60,000 nt of DNA, from contig NW_019774058.1 of the NCBI RefSeq assembly GCF_001039355.2, positions 229,817 to 289,816 on the forward strand, in the 5' to 3' direction. This stretch comes from Lingula anatina. Taxonomy: Eukaryota; Brachiopoda; Lingulata; Lingulida; Lingulidae. A model generated the notes under the pieces. That model ran no database searches. It was not told the DNA's origin and was given only the letters and a program-made list of their open reading frames with translations. The first letter of the stretch is position 1. Every line of letters begins with the position of its first letter. Shown here piece after piece: positions 41,494 through 52,389 of the stretch. The position numbers and the translations under genes were made by a program.

Positions 41494-41699
41494 TTATTTG
41501 TTGTTAACATCATATCACATAAATCCTTTTACTATGACCGATAATTTTAATTTAGTTGCAGTAGAATTGAAAATAAAATCATTAGCAACAAGTAGATGCA
41601 GAACTCGTAATAGAAAATATATTTTTTGTAATGTTGGGAATTGATATTTATATGAATTTATATGAATAAAGAATGTGGAGACCTTTGTAAAATAGACTG

Positions 41700-41945
41700 A
41701 CAAGAAGAACGAAAAGGATAGCCGGTGTGGCAGGAGTGCACGTCCTAGAAACGCAAGTCCCCCCGGACAAGTCCTGGGAATGCAAGTCCTAGGGCATGCA
41801 TTGCTAGGAATGGAAGTCCTAGGACATACGTTACTAGGATTCAATGTCCGTAGGACAAAGGCTCCCAAGTAATGTAAGTCCTACGTGTAGTAATGCACGT
41901 CCTAATGGGATGTGCGTTCCTGACATTTAAGTAACGCATGTCCTA
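41700..41945. repeat. AGTCCTAGGACAT palindromic cluster
   Basis: At least ten degenerate units of CAAGTCCTAGGACATGCATT spaced 15-30 bp apart. AGTCC, GGAC, AATGCA and TGCATT recur on both strands, so each unit is partly self-complementary. Non-coding. Confidence 0.75.
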
Positions 41946-42737
41946 TATAGTTTACACCAAGAAATGACATGAATAAATAGATATAGAGACATACTAGTTT
42001 TAAAGATATAATAAACGGTTGCTTTATTCTATTTATATGACATTTTGTCTTTATATGTTACAATGTTTTCCGATGCATATTAATGAAGAAAAAATGTATA
42101 TTTATTTTATGTGTATTTTTCATATAGTAAACGCAAATTTTGACGTGTTAACGCATATTTTTGGCTTACTCCTCCCTCAGTGCACAATATGTATGAGCCT
42201 GGTTTGCCCGCTATTTTTTTAACAAAATAAGGCACCATCTAAAGGCATCCCTTATTTTCATCCTGTGAGGTATATGTACAGTGTATATTATTTCATGTCC
42301 TTTTCTACTGGGTTGTACCTTTTGTGTTTTGTCGAAATTCTTATTTTCTCTCCCTCTCTCTCTTTTTCAAAAGCTTATTCCTAAGAGAAAAATCACTTTA
42401 CACAAAACGCGGGATCTCCGTTCTTAGATTTATTTTTCGGTTTTCACTTGCTGAAATTGAAAAATAACCTCAAACTCGATGGAAATTTGCTCTTGGAAAG
42501 TATGGGCTGAGATTTAAGACAAATCATGACAGTTTAGAAATTGAAAATTGCAATATATGTATATATATTCTGTAATAACCCTTTGCTATTTTGGTGCTTT
42601 GACACTTAAAAGACAAGACAAAAAAGTTGTAAATGTAATGAGAACGGAATTTCGAACACATATTAGACATTAAAAACAACATTAAACATTTTGCTACAAG
42701 TAATAAATAGGGGTAAGAGGGGGGGTATGGTCACGTC

Positions 42738-42836
42738 AAAGGTAGGTCTCGAACCCATACATGCAATAGAACGATTGATAATATCTTACATTGTGGTTTT
42801 GCACGCTTAACCACTACACAGACGAGCTAGAGTTGC
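42738..42836 (-). repeat. tRNA-like sequence (SINE head or tRNA relic)
   Basis: On the minus strand an A-box-like TGTGTAGTGGTTAAG (42806-42820) is followed by an exact B box GGTTCGAGACC (42745-42755). The arms do not form a proper acceptor stem and the boxes are too far apart for a standard tRNA, so a tRNA-derived SINE or pseudogene is more likely than a working tRNA. Confidence 0.45.
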
Positions 42837-43376
42837 AAACCTCTCATTTGTTGTCTGATATATGGCTCACCAGAAGGATTTCATATACATTTATAGTTTT
42901 ATCATTTAGCAGTATTATTGGCTAAGGATAGGACTTTCAAATGGCCGGACTTTTATTACTGTCATATGTGTAACAGGAATAAAAGTCCAACAGTAATACA
43001 AGTCCTACCTACTCTAATTATGATTATAATTATAATTATAATTAATTTTTTGTAAATCCTTGAACCGGTTTGAAGTACGGGGTGTGATTGGCCCATAGGG
43101 TGGTTGATTGTAATTTTTACATCGCAATTTCTGCTATCTACCCGTAGATCTTTAGTTGTGTGACTTTGCAGTCCTTTGGGGGGATATATTTTTATATCGT
43201 TGTTACTGGTATCCTCTATCCATTAAAGTGAGGAACATGAGACGTTGGGAATATATAAACTTGCCATTAGAGATGTGCACGTGTCCTTCGGATTTAGGTG
43301 ACTATGGGTGTTGCCGTCCCTAGGGGTGGTTGATTATTATCTCAAGGTTTCGTCTGCGTCGCTCTCCTCAGCTTAA

Positions 43377-43704
43377 AGGGATAATAACTCTTCGTTTTGG
43401 TCAAAAAATGAATTTTCCTGGAGTAAACAACAATTTTCCCATACTTACCAATGGTTAATGAATCCATTTTTACATTCAAAGTTAGACCCTGTTTTTTTTC
43501 TAAAAGGTTGGTTTTTGTGTTATAATCTCTTAAGAGATTATAAAAAAGTATAGCCATCAATGGAGGTCACGTGGTCTAAAGACAAGCTCAGATATCAGAA
43601 TAATAGCTATAACTGCCGTATTTGTGGTATATCATTTTTCTAGGAGTTGTTTACAATTGTTTTTATTGTGAAATATAGATCTCATACGAAGAGTTATTAT
43701 CCCT
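43377..43704. mobile_element. 328-bp MITE with TTAA target duplication
   Basis: Terminal inverted repeat AGGGATAATAACTCTTCGT at both ends, flanked by TTAA at 43373-43376 and 43705-43708. A TTAA duplication is typical of piggyBac and Kolobok groups. The interior is AT-rich with no transposase. Confidence 0.88.
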
Positions 43705-43708
43705 TTAA

Positions 43709-46563
43709 CGATTGATTTCACATGCGTTATTTCGTGTTAGATTACGAGATAAGTTGTGTCAAAAGCGGCGCTGTAAGATGATTTTTTCACAGGTGATTAT
43801 TTGGACGATGTGCTGGAAGGCAATGATATCATTTTGAGTCGATGGAAGGTGGCTTTTTATTGCACACCCCAGTGATAAATCACCAAGGATAAGTCGAGAA
43901 AGAAAACGTCCCAACTGTGGCTTGTGAAAATGTCATTCCAGTGAACGTGTACTCACTGCCAAAAGACATAATATTTACACATGAACGTTTGGACCCACCA
44001 GCCCTAAGGCCTCATAAACATTTAGACTGTGACAGCGCCTCAGCTTTGTGCCTTTGGTTTTAAATATCTTAATTAATTTTAAATATTTTTTTCTTTCAGT
44101 AAAATTTTAATATTATAATGCATTAAAGTAAAATTTTAAACATAGGTAGTGGCAACAGTTTTCTGAATTCTCTTTTAAAATTTCTTTATATTTGAAATAA
44201 TCCTTTTTTTCAGGATAATTTTGACACATACTAACGCTTCATATTTGTCTGTGAACAAGTACATACACAGTGCTAAACATTAAGATTTTTTTTCAAACAT
44301 AAATATATCAGACATTTAAATGTAAACTGAGCTCTTGAGAGTGAAACAGGAATAAAGATGAGAATATAGAATTTCAAATTATTATTTACTATGTAGACTT
44401 AAATGTTTTAAAGTCAACTCCATACTCGTAAAAAAGGGCACTTATTAATAAATTTGAATTTTGTAAACTGATGTTATTTTTAATTGGATCCATAGGATAA
44501 TCAGACCACTAAAAAATTATTAAATGCGAACAAAACAAATTTAAATATAAGTTTCAAAATTTTAGGGGGAGCTGTATTCATTATAATTTTGCCTTTAACC
44601 ATAATCCGTCTTTGCTCGAAATCAGTTTCGATCATGTTCAGCATTTTGGTCATGTTGAACAACTCAAGGATTCATATCTCAGTAGCCTTTATTTCACATC
44701 ATCATACATAAGACAAATGGTGAAACTAAAAATAATGAAATAAATGCAATGAATAAAAATAAATGATAATACTAACATGATAATGGAATACAATTAATGG
44801 TGAATATGAGCAAAGTAAACACATAATTTATGATACTATAATGAGCAAATAAATGAATAATTAAATCACAATAACTTACTCAAATTGTAGCTACATAACT
44901 TGGAGATAATCCTGTTGTTCAAATAAAAAATAAATAAATAAATGTATACATATACGGCAGGCTAGCCCCCATGCGTATCTGTGACAAAATCATACGATGG
45001 GCTAGCTCCCATGCGTATTCGCTGCTTAATCACGAGTGGACTACACCCCAGTATGGTCTGCTCATTACTCTAAAAAAAATTGACTCGTAACATTGGGTCA
45101 CTGGAATTAATCTCAAAACTTATACACTACTGTTCTCTAAATGAAACAAACAATGATAAATACTGATAAATATCCTAATTACAACAACAAGTAATAATAA
45201 TAATAAAAATAACAATTATTTAAATACACTTATTTTACTTTTCAACTTATTTTGTCGCATGGGTCGGCAACAGGTCAACTAAAGTGCATGAGAATAAGAT
45301 TTCATAATTACAAGTACCCTTCAATGCGGACCTTCAGACCCTAGGTCCTAGGATTTTCGAGAGTGAAATAGAGTGGGGGGCTCTACATATAAGGACTTAG
45401 AGTCCCGGATCCGTTATATCGAGACAGAAAGCCCACCGCACTCTCAATTTTGAACACCGGGTCCCCATGAACTGGCTTTAACTAGGTCACAGTACAAGAA
45501 TTGTGATATCCGGAAGTGCAGAGAGTTCAAGCATGAAAATGACCTCCGTATTTAAAAAAACATCGCATATGCTTGGCTTTTTGTTTTATTGCTTTTTCCA
45601 AAAAATGTTACAGTGCCAGGAAAGGAAAATTATATATTGGTTAGTCGCGGGCAAATACCGTTTACCTGGAATATTGCTTTAAATATGAATTTGGTGTCAA
45701 AATCCTCTTACATGCTTATAAGTTAAGCAACACGCCGATTTTTTCAAAAGTTTATCCTATCATGGCCATTATTTCATGTGCTAGTGGGATTATGCATATT
45801 TCTTTCAGCATTTTAAAAATAACTTATCCAAGTTGAATATTTCTGTTAATTAAATATACCAAATGGGTTATTGTAATAATCAAAATAACTTTATTAACCA
45901 AGTGGTACCAAAATATGCCAAACCATGTGTCTAAAAAGTATGCTCACACAGCAAAGAGTGCGTGCTGATTAAAACAGTTTATCATGAAATATTAAAGTTC
46001 AATCATCTAAGAATTTGTTTAGATAAAAGAAGACTGTAGATGATAGAGGATAAATCGTCTATTATCCAATAAATATCGGGTGTCCCCTCCCTGGTTTTGA
46101 ACAACAGCTTCACATTGGCTCCTGCAACTTGCCACCAAATTTTGTCAATCTAACATTGTGAAATAAATGCTATTCGTTCATTTGCTCCCCTATACGTCAA
46201 CTGCACAGAAACGGTTTTTTCGCCTTATGGAAGTATGGCACTGGTTAATCGTTTAATGTGGTTTTAATGTTTATGAGCCCGATTTTTTAAGCATGCAGTG
46301 ATTTTACGACCATCATTTTTAAACAATCAAGGTGACAGCCGAGTGTGATTATGATATCTGCAGTTTTAAAAGGCAAAATACGACAATGTTTGATCATTAC
46401 ACGCGGATGCTTAGGCAAATGTTAATAATTGCAAGTATATCTATACCTTTAGATCTACATGTATATGCTTGCATGCTCAATGGTTATTCTTTATTAATTT
46501 CATTTTAGTACTTGTATATCTGTATTGTTTAATGGATTCATTCATTTATTTATTAAATACTGG
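43709..46563. other. AT-rich, no gene recognised
   Basis: Holds a short tandem duplication at about 44955-45030 (GGCTAGC then CCCATGCGTAT, twice) and simple A/T repeats (44740-44940, 45180-45230). No exon was recognised. Confidence 0.4.
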
Positions 46564-46654
46564 CCCTAACGAAAAAGTCCTAAAGGAAATTGGCCCAATT
46601 TCATATAGAATCCTGTAGGATCTTATAGGTCCTATAGGACTTTTTCGTAAGGGG
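46564..46654. repeat. 91-bp inverted repeat
   Basis: CCCTAACGAAAAAGTCCTA at the left is answered by TAGGACTTTTTCGTAAGGGG at the right, with further CCTATAGG-type palindromes inside. Confidence 0.85.
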
Positions 46655-46860
46655 TGTTATTTATTCATTCAATCATTCGGCCGTTTCAGATTACTTGTAT
46701 ATTGGATTCACTCTAGTTATAGTACAAAGAGCATTTTGTCATAGCATCGTTACCATTGCGATATGGTATAATCCGGTCTTATAAATTGTTAACTTCATAT
46801 ACGTGTAATAGATCATGCTCTTTTCACTGACTATGGTATTTTCATCTTTTCACAAAATAG

Positions 46861-47541
46861 GCGAAACTTCTTCGGGGAAAAGCACGCTTTTAAACCTTCT
46901 TCTTGGAAAGAATATCCTACCGGAAGCCCATTTAAGCTGTACAGCTGCGATCACAAGAATAATGTATGGAGAAAAACCTAGAGCATTCAAAGTGGTACAC
47001 CAACCTGACGGCAGGCAAAATTCGTTTGAAGTGCCCTTGAAGGACCCTGAGGATCTGTGCTCGGCGTTGGAACCTGTTCTATTTTCGAAGGGCACCCTAG
47101 AAAAGTACACGGTTGATGTCTATTTGCCTTTTGAACTATTAAAGGTAATGAAGTATTTCATAAATGCAGGGTGTATGGAAAATGATCTATATGAACAAAT
47201 CATAATTATTATTGATCTACATGTATCGTTGTGACAGGGGGCTGAAAAGGATATTGGTACAATGTCATACAAAAATTGCAAAATACATTTTTTTCTTTTT
47301 AAGGCAAGGTTGCCTTCATATTTGTGACAAGTACAAAATATTTATTATAAATTCAAATACAAAATAAATAAAAACAACCATATTTTACCCTTAGGGTGGG
47401 GTGTATATCATCGACAGCCCTGGTATTGGTGAGAGTGGTGCCATGGATGACGTGGTTCTTAACTTCATTGCCAACAATGACATCTTTGCCTTCATTTACG
47501 TCATTATGACTGATAAGTCAGGCGGAGTACAAGAAGATAGA
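46861..47541 (+). CDS. Dynamin-type GTPase, two exons of a partial gene
   Basis: Exon 46861-47144 (acceptor AAAATAG, phase 1 in, phase 0 out) encodes a P-loop GETSSGKSTLLN, then LPEAHLSCTAAITRI, whose CT pair fits the switch I threonine. Exon 47395-47541 (donor GTAAGT) encodes GGVYIIDSPGIGES with the DxxG G3 motif, followed by FAFIYVIMTDKSGGVQEDR. Order and spacing are those of a dynamin-superfamily G domain of the multi-copy bivalve type, related to bacterial dynamins and mitofusins. Such proteins hydrolyse GTP to remodel membranes or act in innate immunity; the role here is not known. The Gly of the P-loop is split across the first splice site. No G4 exon was found downstream, so the gene is either broken or continues after a very long intron. 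Confidence 0.75.
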
Positions 47542-48960
47542 GTAAGTTGAATACCATGAAATTTTCGGCTCAAATCAAGTTCTTTGTCATTTCAGTTTTC
47601 CGAAAATAATTCAGACAATATTTATATTCAGTTTTACGTGAACAAAAAAGCAAGAAAAAACTTTTTTGGGCATGTGTTTGCAAATTTTTCAAATCAACTT
47701 ACTTCACGTTGAAAAGAACCCTTGCGTTGGAAACATGAATTACATGTACCCTAAATGTCCACCATTTGCCAGAGGAAAATATACCTTTGTATAATATGTC
47801 TAAAGTAAAGAGATCTTTCGAAAATTAGCGATATTTCATAGTAAACTGTAATAATTTTCACAAAAATAAAAATACCTTCCCTTCGGAAAATTAATAATTT
47901 GCAGCAATATTGAATCCAATTTGCTAGAAACTATAAGCTTGCAGCAACCGGTTTGCGAGAGTTTGAGTGAAAAGTTTATATTGCTGCTAATTTGCAGCGA
48001 ACTTGCAAGAACATCTTACTTGCAGCAGGTTTTCAAGAAAGTATTTACATTCCAACTAATTGTGGCAAATTTGCTAAAACATCTCAAGTTTGCAGTACGT
48101 TTGCAAGAATATTCATATTAAGTGCCATTTCACGAGAAACTCAACCAAACAGCGGCAAGGTGGGGGTCCACAGATTTCAATGAAAATTGGTGTGAAGATG
48201 TGTCCTAAGAAGTTATCAGCTTCTGCGAAGTAAAATGGAAAAATATCTATTCTTTTCTAAATGTGGGTTGAACAATATTTGCACTGGTTTTGCTCCGAGA
48301 TGCCCAGTTTCACTCTTCTTACAATGTGGTGTAAAAGGAATAGAATATTTGATATCACTGTTTATATTTATATTTATATTATATAGAACAAACATCTAAC
48401 ATCACAACCAAGTATTTTATCACCCCCTGCAAATTGATGCCCGTTTTTTGTTTTTTTTTTCACGCCTCCCCCAAAACCACTTTTAGACCCTACCCTCAGA
48501 AAAAAACTTAAGATCACCTAACACAGCGGGGGTAGACTCATGAAACTTGCCATGATTATCAACAAATGATAGATCTATCAATATAGAAAATCACTGCACC
48601 TTTTATGAGCTGAGAAATATGTGCTCTAGAAAATAGAGATTTTTGACCTACTTTTTGTCATTCCTCACTGCCTATGCAGGCGGAATGCACTTTGTCCAGT
48701 GGACTCTGCTACTATAATAAGAAGTGTTACCCGAAATAAATATATAACAAATGTATTTAAAAGATAGTTACAAATTTCAAAATATATTTATTTAAGTAAT
48801 TTGAAGGCTTTTAAACCCGGACTTATTGATCTTTAAGCTGGCGCCACACAAGGAAATGTGTGAAAAAATTGGATACATCTCAAAATGTCGTAAAAATGTA
48901 AAAAGGTGGGTTAGCCAGTGCTATAGGCACATTCTCAATGAAGCTTGATCATTTAAATCC
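47542..48960. other. Downstream of GTPase exons, no further exon found
   Basis: 47930-48125 holds about eight loose TTTGCAAGAA / TTGCAGC words at 20-30 bp spacing, a degenerate minisatellite. The rest shows nothing recognisable. Confidence 0.4.
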
Positions 48961-48963
48961 CAT

Positions 48964-49167
48964 GTTCTAGGTAGACCGATCCAACTCCAGGGGTACTCTT
49001 GCTGAATGCAATCAGGTTAACAGATTATCACGTCTCTTATTGTTTCCTATACATCCTTACAATCACCATCTTTTCTGTATTCTACTCAACGCAAGTACTT
49101 TAGGTGGGTGTTAATCTGATAGCATTCAGCCAGAGTACCCCTGGAGTTGGATCGTTCTACCTAGAAC
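48964..49167. mobile_element. Foldback element, 58-bp arms
   Basis: GTTCTAGGTAGACCGATCCA and the following CTCCAGGGGTACTC, CTGAATGC and ATCAG blocks return inverted at 49110-49167. Weaker pairing extends outwards to about 48932 and 49185. Non-coding, MITE-like. Confidence 0.8.
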
Positions 49168-49263
49168 AGAAGTCTCATTGGGAATGATCCCCATTACTGT
49201 TGCATAATGTCTTGGTTGTGTAATATCAGCACACCCACTAAGAATTTGTACAATGCACCGTAC

Positions 49264-49667
49264 TAAGATTATGTATGTGTGCATTTATTCCATCTAACAT
49301 AAGAAGATTAGATACAATTATAACGTCAGAATATACAATAGAGGGAGCGTGATAATGATAGGGTCGCTAAACGATTTTGACGGAATAAAGTGACTAGCCT
49401 AATCCTCTTGTCGCCTGGGTAGGCACGCCCATTAGAGAACTTATGTAAACAAAAGGTCTTTCATAGAGAACTATCCTTTTGTTTAACAGCTTCGCGCGTG
49501 CAGTGGATTATGTACCTGTATATAGTGACACTATACAGCTAACTGCAGTTAAATCTGTGAAAGCTGTTATTTGAATTATTCTGCTGTGTCGGACGTTGTG
49601 GGCCAGCCCAATGACTCATTCACTCATTCTTTTCTGAAGATTGGTGATGCATATTTTGAGTGCTTAA
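49264..49667. repeat. ~400-bp dispersed repeat, copy 1
   Basis: Matches 59224-59622 over its whole length at roughly 93%, same strand, from TAAGATTATGTATGTGTGC to TTTTGAGTGCTTAA. Sharp ends suggest a mobile unit. GTAC lies on both sides of this copy but not of the other. Class unknown. Confidence 0.9.
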
Positions 49668-50060
49668 GTACCAGTCTCTGTAAGAATCAGAAAAATAACA
49701 TAGGGGCATTGGAACATGACCCTCCCAGATATTGTTTTCTTTTAATTTATTATGAAGAACTATGCTAAAAACTAATAAATTGAGCTCGAAAAGTTGCATA
49801 TTTAAAATAATTTATTTTTTAGAGCGTTTTATAGTTAAGCCTGACATTTTTCTCCCATATGCTTTTCCATATAAAATGTTCAGGTAACCCCATATTCACT
49901 GACAAAACTCGTATGGCCGACGTAGTTATGTAAGATGGCTATACAAGATGTTTACAGCATATATTCAGGTACCAAAAAATGAAATAATATTTTTTTCAAA
50001 ACATAAAATGATTAAATTAAATTAAAAACAATCAACGCTAAAACTACGCGAAAAAGACCA

Positions 50061-50076
50061 TCTGCGCATGCGCAGT
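50061..50076. promoter_or_regulatory. NRF1-type palindromic site
   Basis: CTGCGCATGCGCAG contains the exact NRF1 palindrome TGCGCATGCGCA, about 210 bp before an AAGATGGCGG start (50284). Confidence 0.55.
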
Positions 50077-50283
50077 AGCGGTGACTGCTAAACTACGAAC
50101 TCATTCAGATGTAAATAAATTGAATTAAGGTTATTTATCTCATGAAATGGATATTTTTTGGATAAATGGCACTTGTTTTCTGGATCATTTATTTCCTGGA
50201 TTGTTTTTATGTTGACTGGTGTGTAGTATTTGTTTCCGCACATCGTTTTTTTTTTATATACAACATAACTAATTTTATCCAAG

Positions 50284-50472
50284 ATGGCGGGAGCTCTGAT
50301 TGCCGTCGGTTTCGTATGTGGAAGGAGAATGCACACAGTTATTTATTTACGGCATGATATGCAAGGTACATGTACCACTGTGAAAACCTCGTCTTCTCCC
50401 TCACGTGCAGTTGCCGTTAATATCCGATATAATCGACAAATAAGTAAAGCACTGTCAGTTACTATACTCTAA
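50284..50472 (+). CDS. Candidate small gene or first exon, unidentified
   Basis: ATG in excellent context (CAAGATGGCGG, also a YY1-like word) opens 62 codons starting MAGALIAVGFVCGRR. An NRF1 site lies upstream, and an AATAAA near 50509 is followed by GT-rich DNA. A donor-like CAAG|GTACAT near 50365 would make it a first exon instead. No family was recognised, so it may be a real small protein, a first exon or chance. Confidence 0.3.
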   Translation: MAGALIAVGFVCGRRMHTVIYLRHDMQGTCTTVKTSSSPSRAVAVNIRYNRQISKALSVTIL

Positions 50473-50859
50473 ATTACAGTCAGTGTTAACTTTGATACAG
50501 GTTTTCTAATAAAGTTTTGATGTTCAACGTGAGTTTGTGTTTGACGGCTATTTACTGCTTGAATATGGTCTACCTCCAATTTAAAACAGCGCCCTGTAAG
50601 GCCCGTCGTGCCCTCTCAGGTACTTGAAGTCGATAACAGAACAGATTACTTGAATACTTAATATATACAGTAGAAATTGGTACTCATACAAGTGGAATAG
50701 ATTTCTAGTTCTTCACAACCAGGATTCTAAATAAAAAAACTTGTAAAATAAAATAGACATGTAAAAGATATCTGTCAATAATAATAATAATATTTGGTGC
50801 CTTACGTGCTACCTCAAGGCGCCTTACAATAATATAACTAAAATCATTAAAAAATCACT

Positions 50860-50915
50860 ACAATATTTAAATCTGAAACAATTGGAAACCATTTAAAATT
50901 AACACTACTAAAAAC

Positions 50916-50984
<69 letters not shown>

Positions 50985-51224
50985 GATATAGACAGATTTA
51001 AAAATGTGAGTTTTAAGAAGGGATTTAAAACTGTCAAAGTCGTCTGCTTTTCTAATAAAATTTGGTAAGGCGTTCCATAATTTGGAGGTATCTTTAAGCT
51101 TGAAAATTATATAACATGCATGATTGTCATTCATAGATTTATATCTAACTCTCAGTATTTTTCATTCGTACTTTGAACATTAATCAAAGTGCAAATGTCA
51201 ATAAAATGACATTTTCAACAGAGC
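50860..51224 (-). mobile_element. LINE-type retrotransposon 3' fragment
   Basis: The minus-strand frame contains KLWNALPNFIRKADDFDSFK followed by LLKTHIF, the C-terminal signature of L2/CR1-type reverse transcriptase ORFs (LWN-LP--IR---SF---LK-HLF). A (TA)n microsatellite at 50917-50979 lies just downstream of it on that strand. The 51088-51224 part recurs at 52268-52389. Confidence 0.7.
50917..50979. repeat. (TA)n microsatellite
   Basis: About 63 bp of alternating TA. Other short arrays: (TA)n at 10560-10580 and 52475-52497, (CA)n at 51467-51484. Confidence 0.98.
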
Positions 51225-52267
51225 ATTTTTTGTTGGGCGCGTGGGGGGGGGGCATAGTAAACGTCGGGTGATTCGTTAAAGCCGAGGAGTGTCTCACTAT
51301 CAAATATGTAAATCATATGTCATAAAAACACTACAATAATTTTTTTTTGTTACGATCTGCAACATTTGTTTATTTATGTAGCAGGGCGAAATTAGCGCAA
51401 GAGGTAAATAGTAACTCATTCCGTAATCCTTCNTATTGCGTTACTTTGTGTTTTAGGTAGAACAAACACACACACACACACACACCATATATAATTTATT
51501 GGTCACAATAAAGGGATTTATGTGTGATGAGGGTATTAATGTGATGTAAGATGCCCAGGGAAATTCCCAGTGACTAAGATAGGTTGATAGAAAGATAAGC
51601 TCCAGATGTTTCTTCCCTAATTACAGACAGGATGTCTCGGCTTTGTATTTCACGCTGTTAAGTTAATTACTACCAAGTGACACTGGTCAGATACCAGTAT
51701 AGCAAAACCTGATTGGACAGTACAACCTAGTCTCATTATGATCAGCCAATCAGAATCATAAGGAGTTCAGCTTCACCAAAAACAAAGAACACTCTCTCTC
51801 ACTTCCTTAGAAATTTTCAACCTAGCAGTACATGCTCAGGAGAGAGGAGTTTTTAGTGAATTTCATAAAGTTTCTCAAACCCAACCCTGTCCCTCCCTAA
51901 TGTTCCCTGATTTATTAACACTACAAAACAATTATTAATTCTATGTATCATTATTATATGTATGGTATTTATGTTCAGAAATATTTGACATATAGGTAAG
52001 CCTCTATGGGTAAGCAGTTCTCCTTTTGTTTAAGTCAACATACAGGGCATAACCTTAGCATAGGGCACATATGGCAGTTATAAGGCCAAGAGAGACAACT
52101 CTATTAGTGGGCTGTCAGAGCATTGAGGAAACCTACGTCCCCTTCCTGAAGGGTAGGGGTTGCGCAGCTCGCTCTCAGCATCGGCAGAATTTTGGACATA
52201 AAATTCATCTAAAACATATTGCCATGTGTGGGCCCTTTTTCCCTCCATCTTTGCTGAAATGTAAATT
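51225..52267. other. No firm gene
   Basis: A single N at 51433. Near 51745 a CCAATCAGA box lies without a TATA box. On the minus strand 52250-52080 an acceptor-like ACATTTCAG precedes AAGATGGAGG and about 55 open codons, unrecognised. Confidence 0.3.
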
Positions 52268-52389
52268 ATATCTTTAAGCTTGAAAATTATATAACATGCA
52301 TGATTGTCATTCATAGATTCTCAGTATTTTTCATTCGTACTTTGAACATTAATCAAAGTGCAAATGTCAATAACATGGCATTTTCAACC
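52268..52389. repeat. Second copy of LINE-associated repeat
   Basis: Nearly identical to 51088-51224 (TCTTTAAGCTTGAAAATTAT onward), lacking an 11-bp block, same strand. Confidence 0.9.

Noticed and set aside
42738-42836. Functional tRNA gene
   Set aside because: The B box is exact, but the acceptor stem does not pair and the A-to-B distance is too long.
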